The position numbers and the translations under genes were made by a program. The notes beneath the pieces were generated by a model. That model was not told the DNA's origin, did not search any database, and worked only from the letters and a program-made list of their open reading frames with translations. A stretch of 64,000 nucleotides of DNA from Rhodamnia argentea (lineage: Eukaryota > Streptophyta > Magnoliopsida > Myrtales > Myrtaceae): contig NC_063153.1 of NCBI RefSeq assembly GCF_020921035.1, positions 14,384,001-14,448,000 on the forward strand. The letters are read 5' to 3'. Each line of letters begins with the position of its first letter. Within the stretch, counting starts at the first letter, position 1. Positions 47,693-60,914 of the stretch are shown here, in pieces.

Positions 47693-50438
47693 AGAACATT
47701 GCGTATATTTTCGTGGACGGTAGAGACCATGTATGCATGAGGATGGAGGGATTAAGGAAAAATCTAAGTTGTTCTGATGAGTTCGTTCCTGAAAATAACC
47801 GCGAAGACCACCGTTTTGGACTCTTTTCGAATCACAAGAACGTAAGGGTACAAAAGCAATATTAGGAGATCTGCAGCCCCAGCTCGAGAACAAAATTGTA
47901 CCACCCACATGATTCATGAGCAGAATTTAAATGGGACCTCGGTGATGGTTACAGGCAGTAAAGCCAGACCCAGTGGTTAGCTGAAGAGTCGCTTTCTTCA
48001 AAAAGTGATCCGTAATCACAGAAAAATGAGGCAGACACAGGTGGACAAATCCAAAGAGGTAGCCCAGCGAGATGGTGGGAGTTAGGATGGACGTACATTT
48101 CTACCAGTTACGTTCCAAATGAAGCCAACAGGATTGACCAAGAACTTGATGAAGAAAATTCTTGATGCTCTCTAACTCACGGTCGCGCATTATTAATCCT
48201 TGTAGTCGGACGATGCCATAAATGCAAACCCGATACAAACGCGTGAAAATGATTGCAGTAGTAAAACGTTTTTTTTTTTTTTTTTGGTTCCAGAAGTTGT
48301 TGATCGATACAAAAAGAGTTTCTTGCATTCGTAATTTGCATGTGGGAATGAAAAACTTTTAGCCCGATTTCGATTAGTGAAGTATAGTGGAGTGAATTTT
48401 GCTATACTTACGAATGTGCCTCTGTATGTTTAGCAGCTAGAGATCCAAATAGTTCCCATTGAAAGATACAGCATAGTTGGGGCTTGTTTTTCCAATGAAA
48501 TGAGGGAACAGAAAATGCCTGGAGAGAGGAGATGATAAAGTTATTCCATTTGCAAGCTTTGTGGACAAGCTGCGTTTCTTCCTTATCTCCCTCAAAATCA
48601 CTAGATGTCCAGAATTGTGTCAGCTTTGTAATCACACAATTTGTAATCTGTATTGTACTCAAATGCCGACAAGTGCTTTCTTTTTCTTTTCTTTTTTTCC
48701 CTTTCCTGATATGTTCATCCTTAATCTGTAGTAGGATAATCGATTTCAGGGTCGCTTTATTTAAGACAAATATCTCTCTTTCAAGGTATGATCTTATTTC
48801 TTTCACCTAGGAAACTACATTTGCTTCACAAATTTGGTGAAAAGGGAAACGAAAATATTCAGAAAGTCAAAAGGATTCTTTTTTAGGGGATTTTGAATCT
48901 TGTTTGGGGAAGAGATCAGTTATGTTATGACCAAAGAAGAAGCTCCAACAATGTAGAGAACTGCCTATGGAAATAACCATTAATGTGTGGTCCAATCTCC
49001 ATGACACGACAAATATGATTGGCATCTTGTGTCACCATTGTATTTATGGCATGCATCAACTGTTACCTTCAACTTGATGCTTTTCATGGCAAAGTAAACA
49101 AGCATATTCCAATTGGCCCCCAACAAAAAAAAGATCCACAATATGAAAAACATGAACGAGCATGAACGCAACTTACTGTTACAACAGAACCAAGAAACTT
49201 CAGAAAGTCACTTGGTTCATTACTTTATTGAGTCATTTGTTAGTTTAATTCTTGCAGTGTGTTGGTTCATGCATAATCTTTTTCAGCAAAGCTAAATGGA
49301 AAGGCAAGTTCTAACTCATGGTTGGTTTGATGTCGGTTGCGCTTTCTTTTCTTTTGTCGAATCTTTTCCCTTTTTTTCTAAGCGTCCTTCATCTATACAT
49401 AATTTGAAGAGGGAACTTCTGAAAACTGCCTGCTTTTCCTGCAATGCAAACGTGGCTCCTAAAAGAACAGTACCTTTTCCGATAGATTTTCTAATGCTTG
49501 GGTTAGAAGAATATTCCTCTAATTTTCACACATTGACTAGATACATATACCCTTCAATCTTAATCTTTAAGTTCATGCTCATATAAAGAGCAAGCAAATA
49601 CTGTCCAGTTTACTCATGGAGGAGTTCTCGCTAATTTGGCCATATGAAACATGTTTTCATTGGTTATCTCTTCAATCCATAAGTTTATTCTCTCATGAAC
49701 AAGAAGCTAGATATCAAGTCTAAGTTTGTTTCGTTTTCCCAATCTTTTCCACACTCAACACAGTACTAATGTTGTTGTTTCTTGTAACTCTACACAAACT
49801 TATCTCTGGAAATTTTTGTAGGAGGCAGTTTATTCCTTAGGTGTTTTCCAAAATTCTATTGCTTTTAAAGCATGTAAACAAGGTAAGGGACTACTAGATT
49901 CCAAAGAAGGAACTTCAAAGATTTGGATGAGCCCGGCCAGTGAACTCTCTGTGATAAAAAGATGCCATTCTTCTCTTTACCTAACTCTTTGGTGAATATC
50001 TTTGCTTTTCTATGTTCATATGTTGGTGTTTGTCAACTCTTCTTTCTCCAAATGAAGCAAACAGAAAGTTAAAAAGTCACCATATGGGAATAAGCTAGAA
50101 TAATCATCTTTAATCAGTATCCCTCGTATGTGTACTAGCTTTAGCACACATTTGTCAGATGGAAAGAGGAGACAACAAAAGGCGACATTCTTCAAACACT
50201 AACTTAATCCTACTTATTATAAAGGTAATGTCATCATCGTGATCATTTGAACTACAACTGCAAATTTTCCTTTTGAAGGGGATTCACCAAAAAATTCTCT
50301 TCCAAACAGATGAATTGAAGCTAAAGCACTAGAAACTAGCATTAATGGTGATGTCCACTCCTCTTCTCGAGCCTCAGGGAATAAAAAGACAAAATGAAGG
50401 GTAGATTTTGTCTCTTTGCTAGTCTTAAAAACAGTTCG
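47693..50438. other. Intergenic region without recognisable genes
   Basis: Several short open frames occur on both strands (for example 48408-48806 minus and 49296-49586 plus). None shows a domain, a plausible splice partner or codon use that sets it apart. Poly-T at about 48270. The 3' UTR of the MYB gene should lie just before 50439. Confidence 0.4.
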
Positions 50439-51747
50439 TCATGTAACAGCAAGACGTCCCACAAAGAGAGGAGCTGCAAGAGAAGGCTTGTTATGCTCCA
50501 AGGGCCTGGAAACAGCTAGTTTGAGCTCCAGATCAAGACCCAAATTCTGCGAAACGATGATCGATTTTGGAGCATCGGATGGTTTTTGTGAGGAGCTGAT
50601 CAATCCGTAGCTTGACGAACCAGTCATCATCCTCACACTTTCTTGATAATTACGCTTGCCATCCTCTCTTGAGGAACCGAGTGCGGTAAAAAGCCGAGTG
50701 GTTCTGGCATCATGAACTTGCGAATGAGACATCATGAAGGTTCCCATTTTGCAATTAGGAACTGAGTCAGTCGGCCTGGCCATCAAACTGCCTAAACAAT
50801 TACCTACCACGGTCTTGACATCAACCTATACAAAAGGAAATCATCAAACCGCGTCGAACTAATTGATGATAGCGAGACGATAGCAATAGTAAATGGAAGC
50901 AATGATTTTTTACCATATCGAAGAGGCTTGAGCGCCGCTTTTTCTTGTTGAAGCTCGCTTGCCGGAGGAAATATTTTTGAGCATGACTCGCAACCTGGGC
51001 CGGGGTTCTCGTAGTCACATATCTCCTGGAGATGCCTCTCCAATCACCCTTCCCAAGCTTCTCAAGCCCAACCAAGAATGTCCTGTGTTCCTCCTCTGTC
51101 CATGGAACTCCTACTCATTTCCACCCAAAAAAAAAGGATTCAGATGTCAAAAACTCTCAGTAACAAATGAAAATTCCCAAGAAAACAAAAAAATTGTGCA
51201 TTTGACATAAGTGTCGGTACGAAGTAAGGTTGATGAAAATATCTGTGGAGAGAAAGAAGTAGGGCTAAAAAAAATTGGACAAATTAAAACAAGTAGAGCA
51301 ATAGATCTAGTAGGAAAGTAATGCTTATCTTAATCAGAGAAGAAAAATCATGTAAACTTAAATGAGACAAACAAAACCTATACCCCAATTTCAGCTGATA
51401 AAATGATTGGAAAACTCACCTTTCTTCTTCTCTTCGGATCTACCCAGTAGGCCATCCGACAGATAGCCAAGGGACATTTTATCGGAGCTCTCGCCAATCG
51501 AGATTCGCGAGCAGGACAGGGAATACGATAAGGCCGGCGATGAAGTGAAGGGCAAGCAATCCATGCTGAAGCTTTTCTTGATGGCAAGAGCAGGAGAAGA
51601 AGAGGATGGGGAGATGTCAAGCTGGACACCAAAGAGCCTGAGCCCAACACTATCATAACCAGCAGCTACTGATGATGATGAGTAAGTGATTGTGCAGGTC
51701 CTAGAATTGTGTCCTATGTTGCCACAATGCGAACACTTCCTGCCCAT
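50439..51747 (-). CDS. R1-type (SHAQKYF) MYB transcription factor with N-terminal zinc knuckle
   Basis: Three exons on the minus strand, 51747-51420, 51110-50914 and 50825-50439, give 303 residues. The protein starts [18 protein letters not shown], a CX2CX4HX4C knuckle that is also a repression-linked R/KLFGV-bearing N-terminus ([11 protein letters not shown] follows). The single MYB repeat spans exon 2: [19 protein letters not shown], then the family motif [12 protein letters not shown]. The last exon holds LDLELKL, an EAR-type LxLxL repressor motif. Relatives such as KUA1/MYBH and MYBD bind I-box/GATAA-like elements and act in cell expansion, light and hormone responses, in the nucleus (family knowledge). 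The intron positions, on either side of the MYB repeat, are those usual for the group. I cannot say which orthologue it is. Confidence 0.92.
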
Positions 51748-51792
51748 TTTTCACAGACAAATTCACAGACCAGATTAGTCCCACAAACACCA

Positions 51793-51797
<5 letters not shown>

Positions 51798-51829
<32 letters not shown>
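51798..51829. repeat. (GA)n microsatellite in the MYB gene leader
   Basis: Sixteen GA units, read as (CT)n on the coding strand, about 50 bases upstream of the MYB start codon and so probably in the 5' UTR or core promoter. CT-rich leaders are common in plants and may affect transcription. Confidence 0.9.
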
Positions 51830-51831
<2 letters not shown>

Positions 51832-54660
51832 TACTATATCTGTATGTCCGGTTGGAATATATGGTGGAAACTGGATGCACACAAAGGGAAGATGATTGGA
51901 TGGACATAGTTTATTTGCTGAAATACTGTTCTTTTATCCCAACTTGAGTCATGAATCATGATGACCAAAAAGATAGATAAAATGAGTAGTTAACTTCCTC
52001 TCATGTCCTTCTGAGGAAAACTGTACTTTATCTTCTTTATTTTCCACCTAAGTTAGTTGAGCATACCAAGTAGTTGAGAATCTACAATAGGGTACACAGA
52101 AAGAAATATCTTATTATAGGTGGTCTCTCAACTTTTCTCCTATGTTCAATTTGATTTCTAAACATTTTTCTGTTTAACTTTGTCCCTAAATTTTGAAAAG
52201 TCCTCTCAATGTAATTTTTTTCCTAACATGGATTATTACGTCATCATTTTCTAGACCAAAATAATGACGTGGATTGTCACATTGATCTCCCAAGCAGGCA
52301 AATCTTTTTTTTTTTCTCTTTTTTTTGGGCCAAAATAATTTGAGAGGGATGTGATGGGCAAGTCACATGTAAACCACTTAGATCCCAACATGGCAAATAT
52401 AACATCAAGTTAACAAAAAATATGGTTATGTCAACTAACAATGCTGGAAAATTTAATGGGGAATGCTACACCAATTGGACTTTTAAAAGTTCAAAAACCA
52501 GATTAAGCAAAAAAAATAAAACTTATCTAATCGACCCCATTTGATAAGAAAAAATATTTGGCATGTTAAAATTAGCAAATATAAGGCAACTTCGAATGGC
52601 ATCTTCAACTATCGAGAGATAATGACGGGGTATCGGTTTACACTTAATATAATTTGAAGTCGTTACCATTTCAAGACGGTGATGGCTTGTCGTTTTAATC
52701 GGTCGTATCATATGTTACAAGATAAATTAAATTACACCACACCTCACTAATTAAATTCTTTATGAATCAATTCCATGTGACTAAAGCACTCAAATAGTAA
52801 CGCCTACTCAAATTACTATTTTAGTAAGTTAATTAATTTTTGGGATAATTTCCAATAATGTAAAGCAAGACAGACATAAAGAAGGGAGGGGGGGGGACCA
52901 GAATATTCTCTTTGCTAAACAAGCAAGCAAGATAAAAATTAAATTGACTAAAACTGGAAAGGCACAGCCTAATTACATGATTAATACATATCTTCTCCTA
53001 CAAGATTTGGTCTTGCCTTAATATTATTATCTTAAATAGAGACATGAACCAACTTGCAAGTAATTAAGGTTTGATTAAGTTTGTTAATCAATCAAACATT
53101 TGATCATGGAAGGCAAGTTGAGGATAATTTTAGTTATCCCATGTTTGAAGTAGGAATCAACTCTGTTCTCTTTGGATTTATCTATGTTGCAGGCTTCTTG
53201 ATTATTTAAAAAGCCAGCTCTATCCTAATTTGATTAAGAATAAGATAAATCAAGGGGTAGTTTGGAATATGAATATAATAGTAGACAACAGAATTAGGCA
53301 ATTCTTTAAATGGGGCATTTTTTTTTTTTTTTAGTATTAGTTTAGTGAAGGTAGCCGGCCAATGAAGGCTTCATGTAGATCAGTCATTTTGGATGAGGGA
53401 TCTGCAATGGAATATCTCTCACATTCATCAGAATTGAGGATTGAAGGAAACAAGAATGAAGTGTCATTTAGATGCATTCAGGGTCATTCTTACGGGGCCG
53501 CCCCGATGACCTTTTGCAAGATCGATAGTTATTCCTAGAATGGAGATTCAACGATCATATGAGATTAGCCAAGTTATTTAAGAGATACGAATATGTTTAG
53601 CGTCACGAAAAAGATCGCTAGAAGTTACTTCGACATGGAAAAAAGTGTTATTTAAACGTGATTTTCTTTTCTTTATTTGGATTGACCGTGGGTCTTTGCC
53701 CCCAACCCGGGTTTGAGTTGGGATTCATTTAAAACATGTGTGTAAGGTCTGACACATTCTGCGTTACTTGGCACCATTAGAGCTGTAATCCCATGATTAT
53801 GCATAACCCTAATCATGAGTCAAGACTTTTGGCTTCAACGGAAACAAGATTGGTGGGTTGTCAAAAGAGATATTTATTGGCAACAATGAGGGGTCAGAAT
53901 ATTCTCTCAAGATGCAATCCTGTCATGCTCGCAATTCCAAGGGATTCTTGCAGAATTAACGTGATGACTAAGTTGATTGCGACTTCAGCCATTGACAAAA
54001 CAGTCATTGGTCAAGACTGAAACAAGAGCTGGCCCACTTGAGGATTGAACTGGAACCTTAAAGAACACTCAAGACTGCTTCAAAAGATTGCTGTTCAACA
54101 AGAACCTTTGATTGATCAAAAGCATGGAATGTGTACATGCACCCCCTTTGTTCTATGTGAGCAAGTGCAATTTCAATGGGAATCACCCCAAATATAATAT
54201 GAACAAGAGGAAAAAAGAAAGATGAATGGGTGCAGCAGTTGCAATGTCTAACGGACATGCACTTTGTCACTTCCTAAAACAACAACAAATCAGGAAAGAG
54301 AGTGAGAAAAGCAGGGAACTGATCTCTTCCCAAGCTAACCACAAAGGTAGAAGTTTTTTTATGAGCTTTTCGCGCTCGTCTTGCGGAGCAATTACGTCGC
54401 AACTTTCCAAAGATTTGACTTTAGTATTCTGCAGAAGAGAAGCACTGCACACTTTCAAATTTCACAAGGTCAGAACTTACTTTCTGCAGAAAGAATTAGA
54501 TTGTCCGCTTTGACAGTTCAAACATTACCTACTCCAGGAAACACCAACCAATGACCACTTCAACTTCAACTTATGTCCTGTTTCTTCTTCTCCGTAAGAT
54601 GAATCAGCCGGATCTAACGACTCGATAAAATGATTATGAGTTAGTATTGTATGCTTAGTT
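51830..54660. other. AT-rich intergenic DNA
   Basis: About 52110-52510 looks like another decayed palindromic element: CTCTCAACTTTTCTCC at the left and TTTTAAAAGTTCAAAAACC at the right, in the style of the two MITEs at 19158 and 25218, but its ends are not definable. A G-run lies near 52890 and poly-T near 53320. No gene recognised. Confidence 0.4.
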
Positions 54661-54687
54661 TATGGGAGAGTTACTTGGTGCAATGTC

Positions 54688-54985
54688 ATGTATATACCAG
54701 ACGCAGCATCATCCTCTTGAAGATCAATTCAAGGAAAACTGCATAGATAGTCTAAGATCTCTCAACTTCATACAGTCCCTCCATCTGAGGCCCACACACT
54801 CCTATATAAGTTCATTCGATGTATATACCAGAGTTCTTATTTAGCATCATCCTCATGAAGACCAATTCAAGGAAAGCTACAATGATAAACAGATGTCCGT
54901 CAACTTTATACTGTCCGTCCATATGAGTACATATACATATTATGCGCAGACACGCCTGTACAGGTTTATTTGATAGTCCAAAGTC
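54688..54985 (+). repeat. Imperfect direct repeat, unit about 150 bases
   Basis: AGCATCATCCTCTTGAAGAT (about 54705) and AGCATCATCCTCATGAAGAC (about 54843) start two copies that continue in parallel through AATTCAAGGAAA, TCAACTT and CTGTCC. The copies are diverged, particularly in the second half. Function unknown. Confidence 0.6.
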
Positions 54986-56405
54986 TAATGCCGGCTGCCT
55001 CAGGTTATTGATTCGATTATCACGTATTATTTTCTGGTCAACTGTATTTAAGGATTGGGTGATTATATCAAGTCAACAAACACAGGCATTATAAAGTGAA
55101 ATGTCCTTTTCTACTAAAAGGAAAAGCCAATTACTACTTCAAGAAAAGCCGAACGATGCCCAGAAATCTTGGTTAACTCTAGTGCTGATGTAGACCGCAT
55201 CGGTTATAATACAAAGTCAGAGCAAGATGTGGATATTTATAAATTAACCACTGGAGAAAAGAAGCAAAAACAAAGAGCCAATTAGATTTTGTGGACAAGT
55301 CCATGTAGCTCTCCTTGATTTGTAAATGCCACACTTCAGAGCACATATGTGCCAATTTCAAGTCAATTCATGACATGGACGGACATCCAGAATTGAACTT
55401 GACTACGTCGAAAGGAAATCGTGTCAAGTCGCTAATAGTCTTATGCTATTATAGGAGAATCCGAGAAAATCTACCAGGATCAGTCAGTTGTCAAGTTCCT
55501 AGAGATTTTACCTGCAACACTTGTGAAAAAAATGGAAAAAATCGTGGCTCTATCGGACTCGAAAAAGTGGAAATCGGTGGACTGGTTCGACATGAACCAC
55601 TTCACCGGTGTTGCTGGAGGAAGGGTTTGTCAACAGATTATCCAGATACCAAAGGCTAAACAAGATGCTCGGAACCTTTTGAACTCCAAGGGTCTCCAGG
55701 ATGTACACAGACCTCTTTGTCAGTTCCAGATAACATCTGTTTCAGCACAGCAATCACAAAGGAAGATGAACATACAAATAAGACAGACAGAGAAAAGGAC
55801 CTCCAATGAGTAAACTTGCATATTTTCACAGCAAATTTTCTGCAGAGGACCTGCAAGTTGCTCGCATAATAAGGGGCTCAGTCGAAGAGGAGCTATTCTC
55901 CAGTTCTTCAGCTAAAGCACAAACCATATTAATCGCAATGAGAGGGTCTTCAACTGAGAGGCAGCAAATCTGCAAGACGAGGCCTCTAACGCAATCCATC
56001 ATTACCAAGCCTTTGTATTACAGAGGTTCATCTACGCGTTTGGAATGGCGGAAATAAACCATTTGATATCTTTGGATTTAATCCAGCTTAGTTTGAGGAG
56101 AATGTCTCGTCACCGAGAAGCGTGGCGCTTTCAGATTTATTATTTTAAATGAGCTCTTGTAACGATTCCGGACATGGAGTAAATAAATGGCAAAAAGATG
56201 AACGGGACGATAAAGCAAATGCTTCATGAGATAAATTGCAAAGCAAGTTGATAAGTATTTGTTTGTTGATTGACCGATTGGTCCCAAATAAGGAGTTGTC
56301 TCCGACTATTTATAGACTAGTACAAAGTAAAATCATCTCTTGCGATTTCTTCACGTGCACCTCATCTTGAAATTTTCGGATTTTCCTCGGTAACTACTCT
56401 CTTTA
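54986..56405. other. Intergenic DNA with two unassigned open frames
   Basis: The plus-strand frame 55523-55813 and the minus-strand frame 55826-56008 look more gene-like than the background (mixed composition, few repeats). The minus one reads CVRGLVLQICCLSVEDP and continues as a plausible amphipathic helix, which could be an exon of an otherwise lost gene. I cannot name a family for either. Confidence 0.3.
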
Positions 56406-56414
56406 TCTTTTAAA

Positions 56415-56702
56415 GGGAAAATTCCAATTAAGGGCCTCAACTGCTCATATTTTCTCAAAAAAGGGCCCATAATGAAGCTTGTTCCAAAGAAGGGCCCGAA
56501 GTGCCCAAACTTATTTCAAAGAAGGGTCTTAGCTCACCTGCCGGCAAACATATACTATTTCCGGCGATTCAACAAGGGCATTTTTGTCAAAATAAATTTG
56601 ATTTAAAAACAACCACAAAACTCTAAAATTAAAAGACAAAACCCTCTTTCTCACTTTTCTTTTTCTTCTCTATCCCACCTGCGTTCGTCAAGGAAAAGTG
56701 CT
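56415..56702 (+). repeat. Left terminal inverted repeat of the MULE
   Basis: Pairs with 63163-63448 reversed. It contains subterminal repeats of the kind TTCAAAGAAGGG and GAAGTGCCC, which are shared with the small elements at 276 and 35685 and could be transposase-binding sites (inference). The inner edge is at about AAGGAAAAGTGCTC. Confidence 0.85.
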
Positions 56703-57359
56703 CGTTGTGTGCGATTCGGTGATGAGGTGCGATTTAGTGATGCGAAGGGGGGCTTTGTGACCAAGCGACAGTGATCGGAGCGGTGACGGCGACCTTCAAA
56801 GGTGAGGGCTTTTGGAAGAAGTTAAAAGACCCCTCTTGATCACGCAAACCCTAGTTCGTAAAGGAGAAAGCTGGTTTTGCGCAAACGCGCGATGGCGTGC
56901 GATTTGACGACGGCGATAGTGACCGGGGTAGCGACGGAAACCTTCAAAGGTGAGGGATTTTTAATGAAATTGGAAGATCCCTCTGTTTACACAAAGCCTT
57001 TGCCCCCAATTAAAGACTATTTTTGATTGTGTCTTCCGTGATAGCTCGTGATTCTCGGTGAGGTTCGGTGGCACTGGCGACATGCAACTTAACGTCTGCT
57101 TTGCAATCAAGAAGAACGTTTTGACCACTAAACCAACCATGGTTGATTCGAAGGTGAAGACGCAATGCGAATTGCAAAGCATAGAGGGCGGCGTGCTCTG
57201 ACCCCACCTGGTTGGTTCATTGTTTAATTTTTCTCATATTCATTCAACAAAATTATGGTAAATCCTCTAATCTCTAATTTCTTTCATTTCCATGGAGGCT
57301 AGTTTCCTGAGTTGGTTTAATGGGTACTTCTTTCGTATAAGACAAGGCAAGAATACGAC

Positions 57360-60041
57360 ATGGATGGCAACAACAATGGCAGTGAGTTTCAATTTCTAAT
57401 ACAAGTTACATTTTTATGCATTTTTTTTATTTTATTTGCTACGGTTGTTGTCCCTAGTGATTTGTGGTCCATGTTTCCTAATTATTTATTGTTTTCATTT
57501 TGTTGTTTACTATGTTTATCATAAACTGACAGAAAAACTTATTCCTGGTCTATGATTCTCAAATTTCTGTTCATGGTCCCAATATTTTACTATGTTACCA
57601 TTACTTGCATTTATCACTTTACGGTTTCGAGCAGTTGTGGTTATGTTGGACTTATATAGGCTCCAACAACATATTGATGTACCTTTTTTTCCTTCCATTT
57701 GCACCAGGTGAGGGATGTGAAGAAGTCAACTATGCCACGTGTGATAGTAGGAGTGCTAAAGGTATTGAAGAAGATGGGTTTACCATAATTGATCTTGATG
57801 AGTTATATGGAAGAAATGCACGATGTGTAGAAGGTAGCTCAATACGGAGCGTTATAGAGGTTGGAGACATTAGCTTGAACGCAAATACATCATCCGATAA
57901 TGCAGATTTCTTGAATATGGATAGTCAATTTGAGTATACTCATCCCGAGTTCAATGCCGATGTGGATATGGAGAATCCTACCTTCAAATTAGGAATGTGC
58001 TTTAGCAATGCTAAGGAGTTTAGAGAAGCAATTAAGAATTATGCCATAAAAAATGGGAGACGGGTGAGGTTTGCTAAGAATGCACCAAATAAGGTGAGGG
58101 CAATGTGTTCGTAAGGTTGTGGTTGGCTCATATATGCTTCCAAAATGCAGGGGGAGCACACTTTACAAGTTAAAACCTTCAATCCCGTACATAAATGTAA
58201 TAGAGCTCTACATGTTCCTCAAGTAAGCTCTAAATGGTTAGCAAACAAATATTGTGATCGGTTGAGGAACAATCCAACATGGCCAGGTGCTTCAATGAAG
58301 AAAACAATGGAGTCTGAGAATGTTTTGAAGCTATCCAGGACAATGGTATATAGAGCTAGGGCTACAGCAATGAGTATGGTCATAGGGAATGAGCAAGAGC
58401 AATTTCATATGCTTAGAAGTTATTGCCAAGCACTTCTTGATTCCAATCCAGGATCCGCTTGTGTAATCAAGAGTGAGCAATGCCAGGACCAATCCAAGTT
58501 TAGAGGAGTCTACATATGTCTAGATGCATTGAGGAGGGGTTTTCTAGAAGGATGTAGGCGCTTTGTAGGGTTTGATGGTTGTCATTTGTCATCGGGCTAC
58601 AAGGGTATACTTCTAGCAGTTGTAGGCCTAGATGGAAACAATCAAATGTATCCATTTGCATGGGCGGTTGTGGGACAAGAAACATACGAAACATGGCACT
58701 GGTTTATTAGTATGATGGCAGAAGATCCGGGGATCACGGACCCTACAAATTCCAAGTATTGGACTTTCTTGTGTGATAAGCAGAAGGGATTAGTGCAAGC
58801 ACTAGCAAATTTGATGCTTGAAGCAGAACACAGATTTTGCTTGAGGCATCTTTATGAGAATTTCAGGCTGCGTCACAAAGGAATGGAACTTAAACGTTTG
58901 GTTTGGAAGGCTGCCATGGCAACTAGGGTGTGTGATTTCAACTTGGCAATGGAAGAGCTTAAGGCGGTCGATGAAAAAGCTCATGATTGGTTATCCCAAA
59001 GGCCTCCAGTGCAATGAAGCAAGTCCCACTTGGGAACAAGCTCAAAATGCGACACTTCCTTGAATAACCGGTGCGAAAGCTTCAACAAGAGCATTATTGA
59101 CGCCGGAGACAAGCCTATCATCACATTGCTTGAAGCTATAAGAGTGCAACTCATGGAAAGGATTCATAAGCAAAGAGATGGGTTGGCTAACTACAATGGT
59201 GTGATTTGTCCTAAGATTCGGGAGATACTAGAACTTCAAAAAAAAAATTCAGCATCATGGATTCCTTCATGGAACGGGGAGGATGAATTTGAATTGAGTG
59301 GGCCATATGGAGACAAAAGGGTGGTTAATATAAGACAGAGAACTTGTAGCTGTAGAAAATGGGACATTAGTGGAATACCTTGTTGTCATGTTGTGGCGGC
59401 TCTTGTATATCTGAAGGAACCACCTGAAAAATGGGTTCACACATGTTTCAAGATGGAAACATTCTTGAAAACTTATAGCCATGTTGTACCTGCTATAGAT
59501 TCCAAAGATACCCGGCTCGCTAGAGATCATTTACTCCCACCCGATGTGCCTAAGCAAGTCGGTAGAAAGAAAAAACAAAGAACAAAGTCATTGAACGAAA
59601 TGGTCGACAACAATTTAAAGACAAAGAAGAAAAAAATTGTGCAAGAGCCTGTGGGAACCAAGTTGAAAAGACAAAATACCACAATCACTTGTGGAAAATG
59701 TGGTGGGTCGGGCCATAATAGGAATAATTGCAAGAATTCATTGATAGCATCAACAGCAGCAGCAATAACATCATCAACCGCAGTAAGTTTTACATCAACC
59801 TCATGTTCACAAAATGTGGTAGAAAGCATTCCCTCAAGTCTAGCATCACAACCTGATCCGGTCGAACTACTTGCGTCAATTTTTGGTAACAATTCAAGTT
59901 CAACATCATCTATGGGAAGAGAGAAGATGCAGGTATTCATTTGTGCTTCACTTTACCATAAAAATTTCTTATTTGTACTTAAATTTGTTCTTACTAATGA
60001 TTTATTTTGCAATTCAACCGTAGGTAAAGAGGAGGGTGTAA
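57360..60041 (+). pseudogene. MuDR-type transposase, two premature stop codons
   Basis: Exons 57360-57381, 57708-59932 and 60024-60041 give a 754-codon frame with in-frame stops at 58112-58114 (just after VRAMCS, within the N-terminal DNA-binding domain) and at 59015-59017 (after RPPVQ, where the family has a tryptophan). Otherwise the frame is unbroken. Domains in order: an acidic N-terminus; the MuDR DNA-binding domain (FKLGMCFSNAKEFREAIKNY to KCNR); the MULE DDE core with FVGFDGCHLSSGYKG and FLCDKQKGL, and the conserved HRFCLRHLYENFR; a SWIM zinc finger (CSCRKWDISGIPCCH); and a C-terminal CX2CX4HX4C knuckle (CGKCGGSGHNRNNC). It would cut and rejoin the ends of this family. The small first and last exons depend on GT-AG sites that match frame. 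Confidence 0.9.
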
Positions 60042-60120
60042 TGACCTCAACATGAAAGTAATTGAAGACAAGCAACTTTTTGAGATATGCAAAAGTAAAA
60101 GCAACTTTTTGAAGACAAGT

Positions 60121-60914
60121 AATTGAAGACAAGCAACTTTTTGTATTAGCCCACGGTGTTGAGCCCGACTTGATCTTCTAATCATGCTGCTTTTGTCTAT
60201 TTATATACAAAGGACATCTCCACAAGAAACTTCTGTTTGCCCTTTTTCGGAAACTAGGCTTTATGGGCGATAGAAAAAGCTTCACTAAATGAAGTCGCAG
60301 AATTTTGATGAGTGAGGTAAAATATACTGGTATTGGCTGTTTCAAATGTCCTACTTTGGCTTTGCATTATGCAGCTACTAGTTAATTTACTCGATCGAAA
60401 AAGTTTTGCGGGGATATCATGCATCTACTCGTTTTAACAATAAGGTGATAGATGTACTTGCAATGTGCAGCAAAAAATCTGGAAAGGTAACTCGACTTTA
60501 TAATTTTTCAACAAATACTAGATTTAAACAGTTTTTGAAGACAAGCAATTGAAAACAAGCAACTTTTTGTATTAGCCCACAGTGTTGAGCCCGACTTGAT
60601 CTTCTAATCATGTTGCTTTTGTCTATTTATATACAAAGGACATCTCCACAAGAAACTTCTATTTGCCCTTTTTTGGAAACTAGGCTTTATGGATGATAGA
60701 AAAAGCTTCACTAAATGAAGTCGCAGAATTTTGATGAGTGAGGTAAAATATACTGGTATTGGCTATTTCAAATGTCCCGCTTTGGCTTTGCATTATGCAG
60801 CTGCTAGTTAATTTACCGATCAGAAGAAGTTTTGTAGGGATATCATGCATCCACTCGTTTTAACAATAAGGTGATAGATGTACTTGCGATGTGCTGCAAA
60901 AAATCTGGAAAGGA
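60121..60914 (+). repeat. Tandem duplication, unit about 426 bases, inside the MULE
   Basis: Copies start at 60121 and 60547 (AATTGAAGACAAGCAACTTT and AATTGAAAACAAGCAACTTT) and run in parallel to about 60487 and 60914, with only scattered differences. A further, shorter repeat of about 60 bases occurs at 60914 and 61106 (ATGGAGATCAAGTGCATTTC). These are non-coding, following the transposase gene. Confidence 0.85.
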
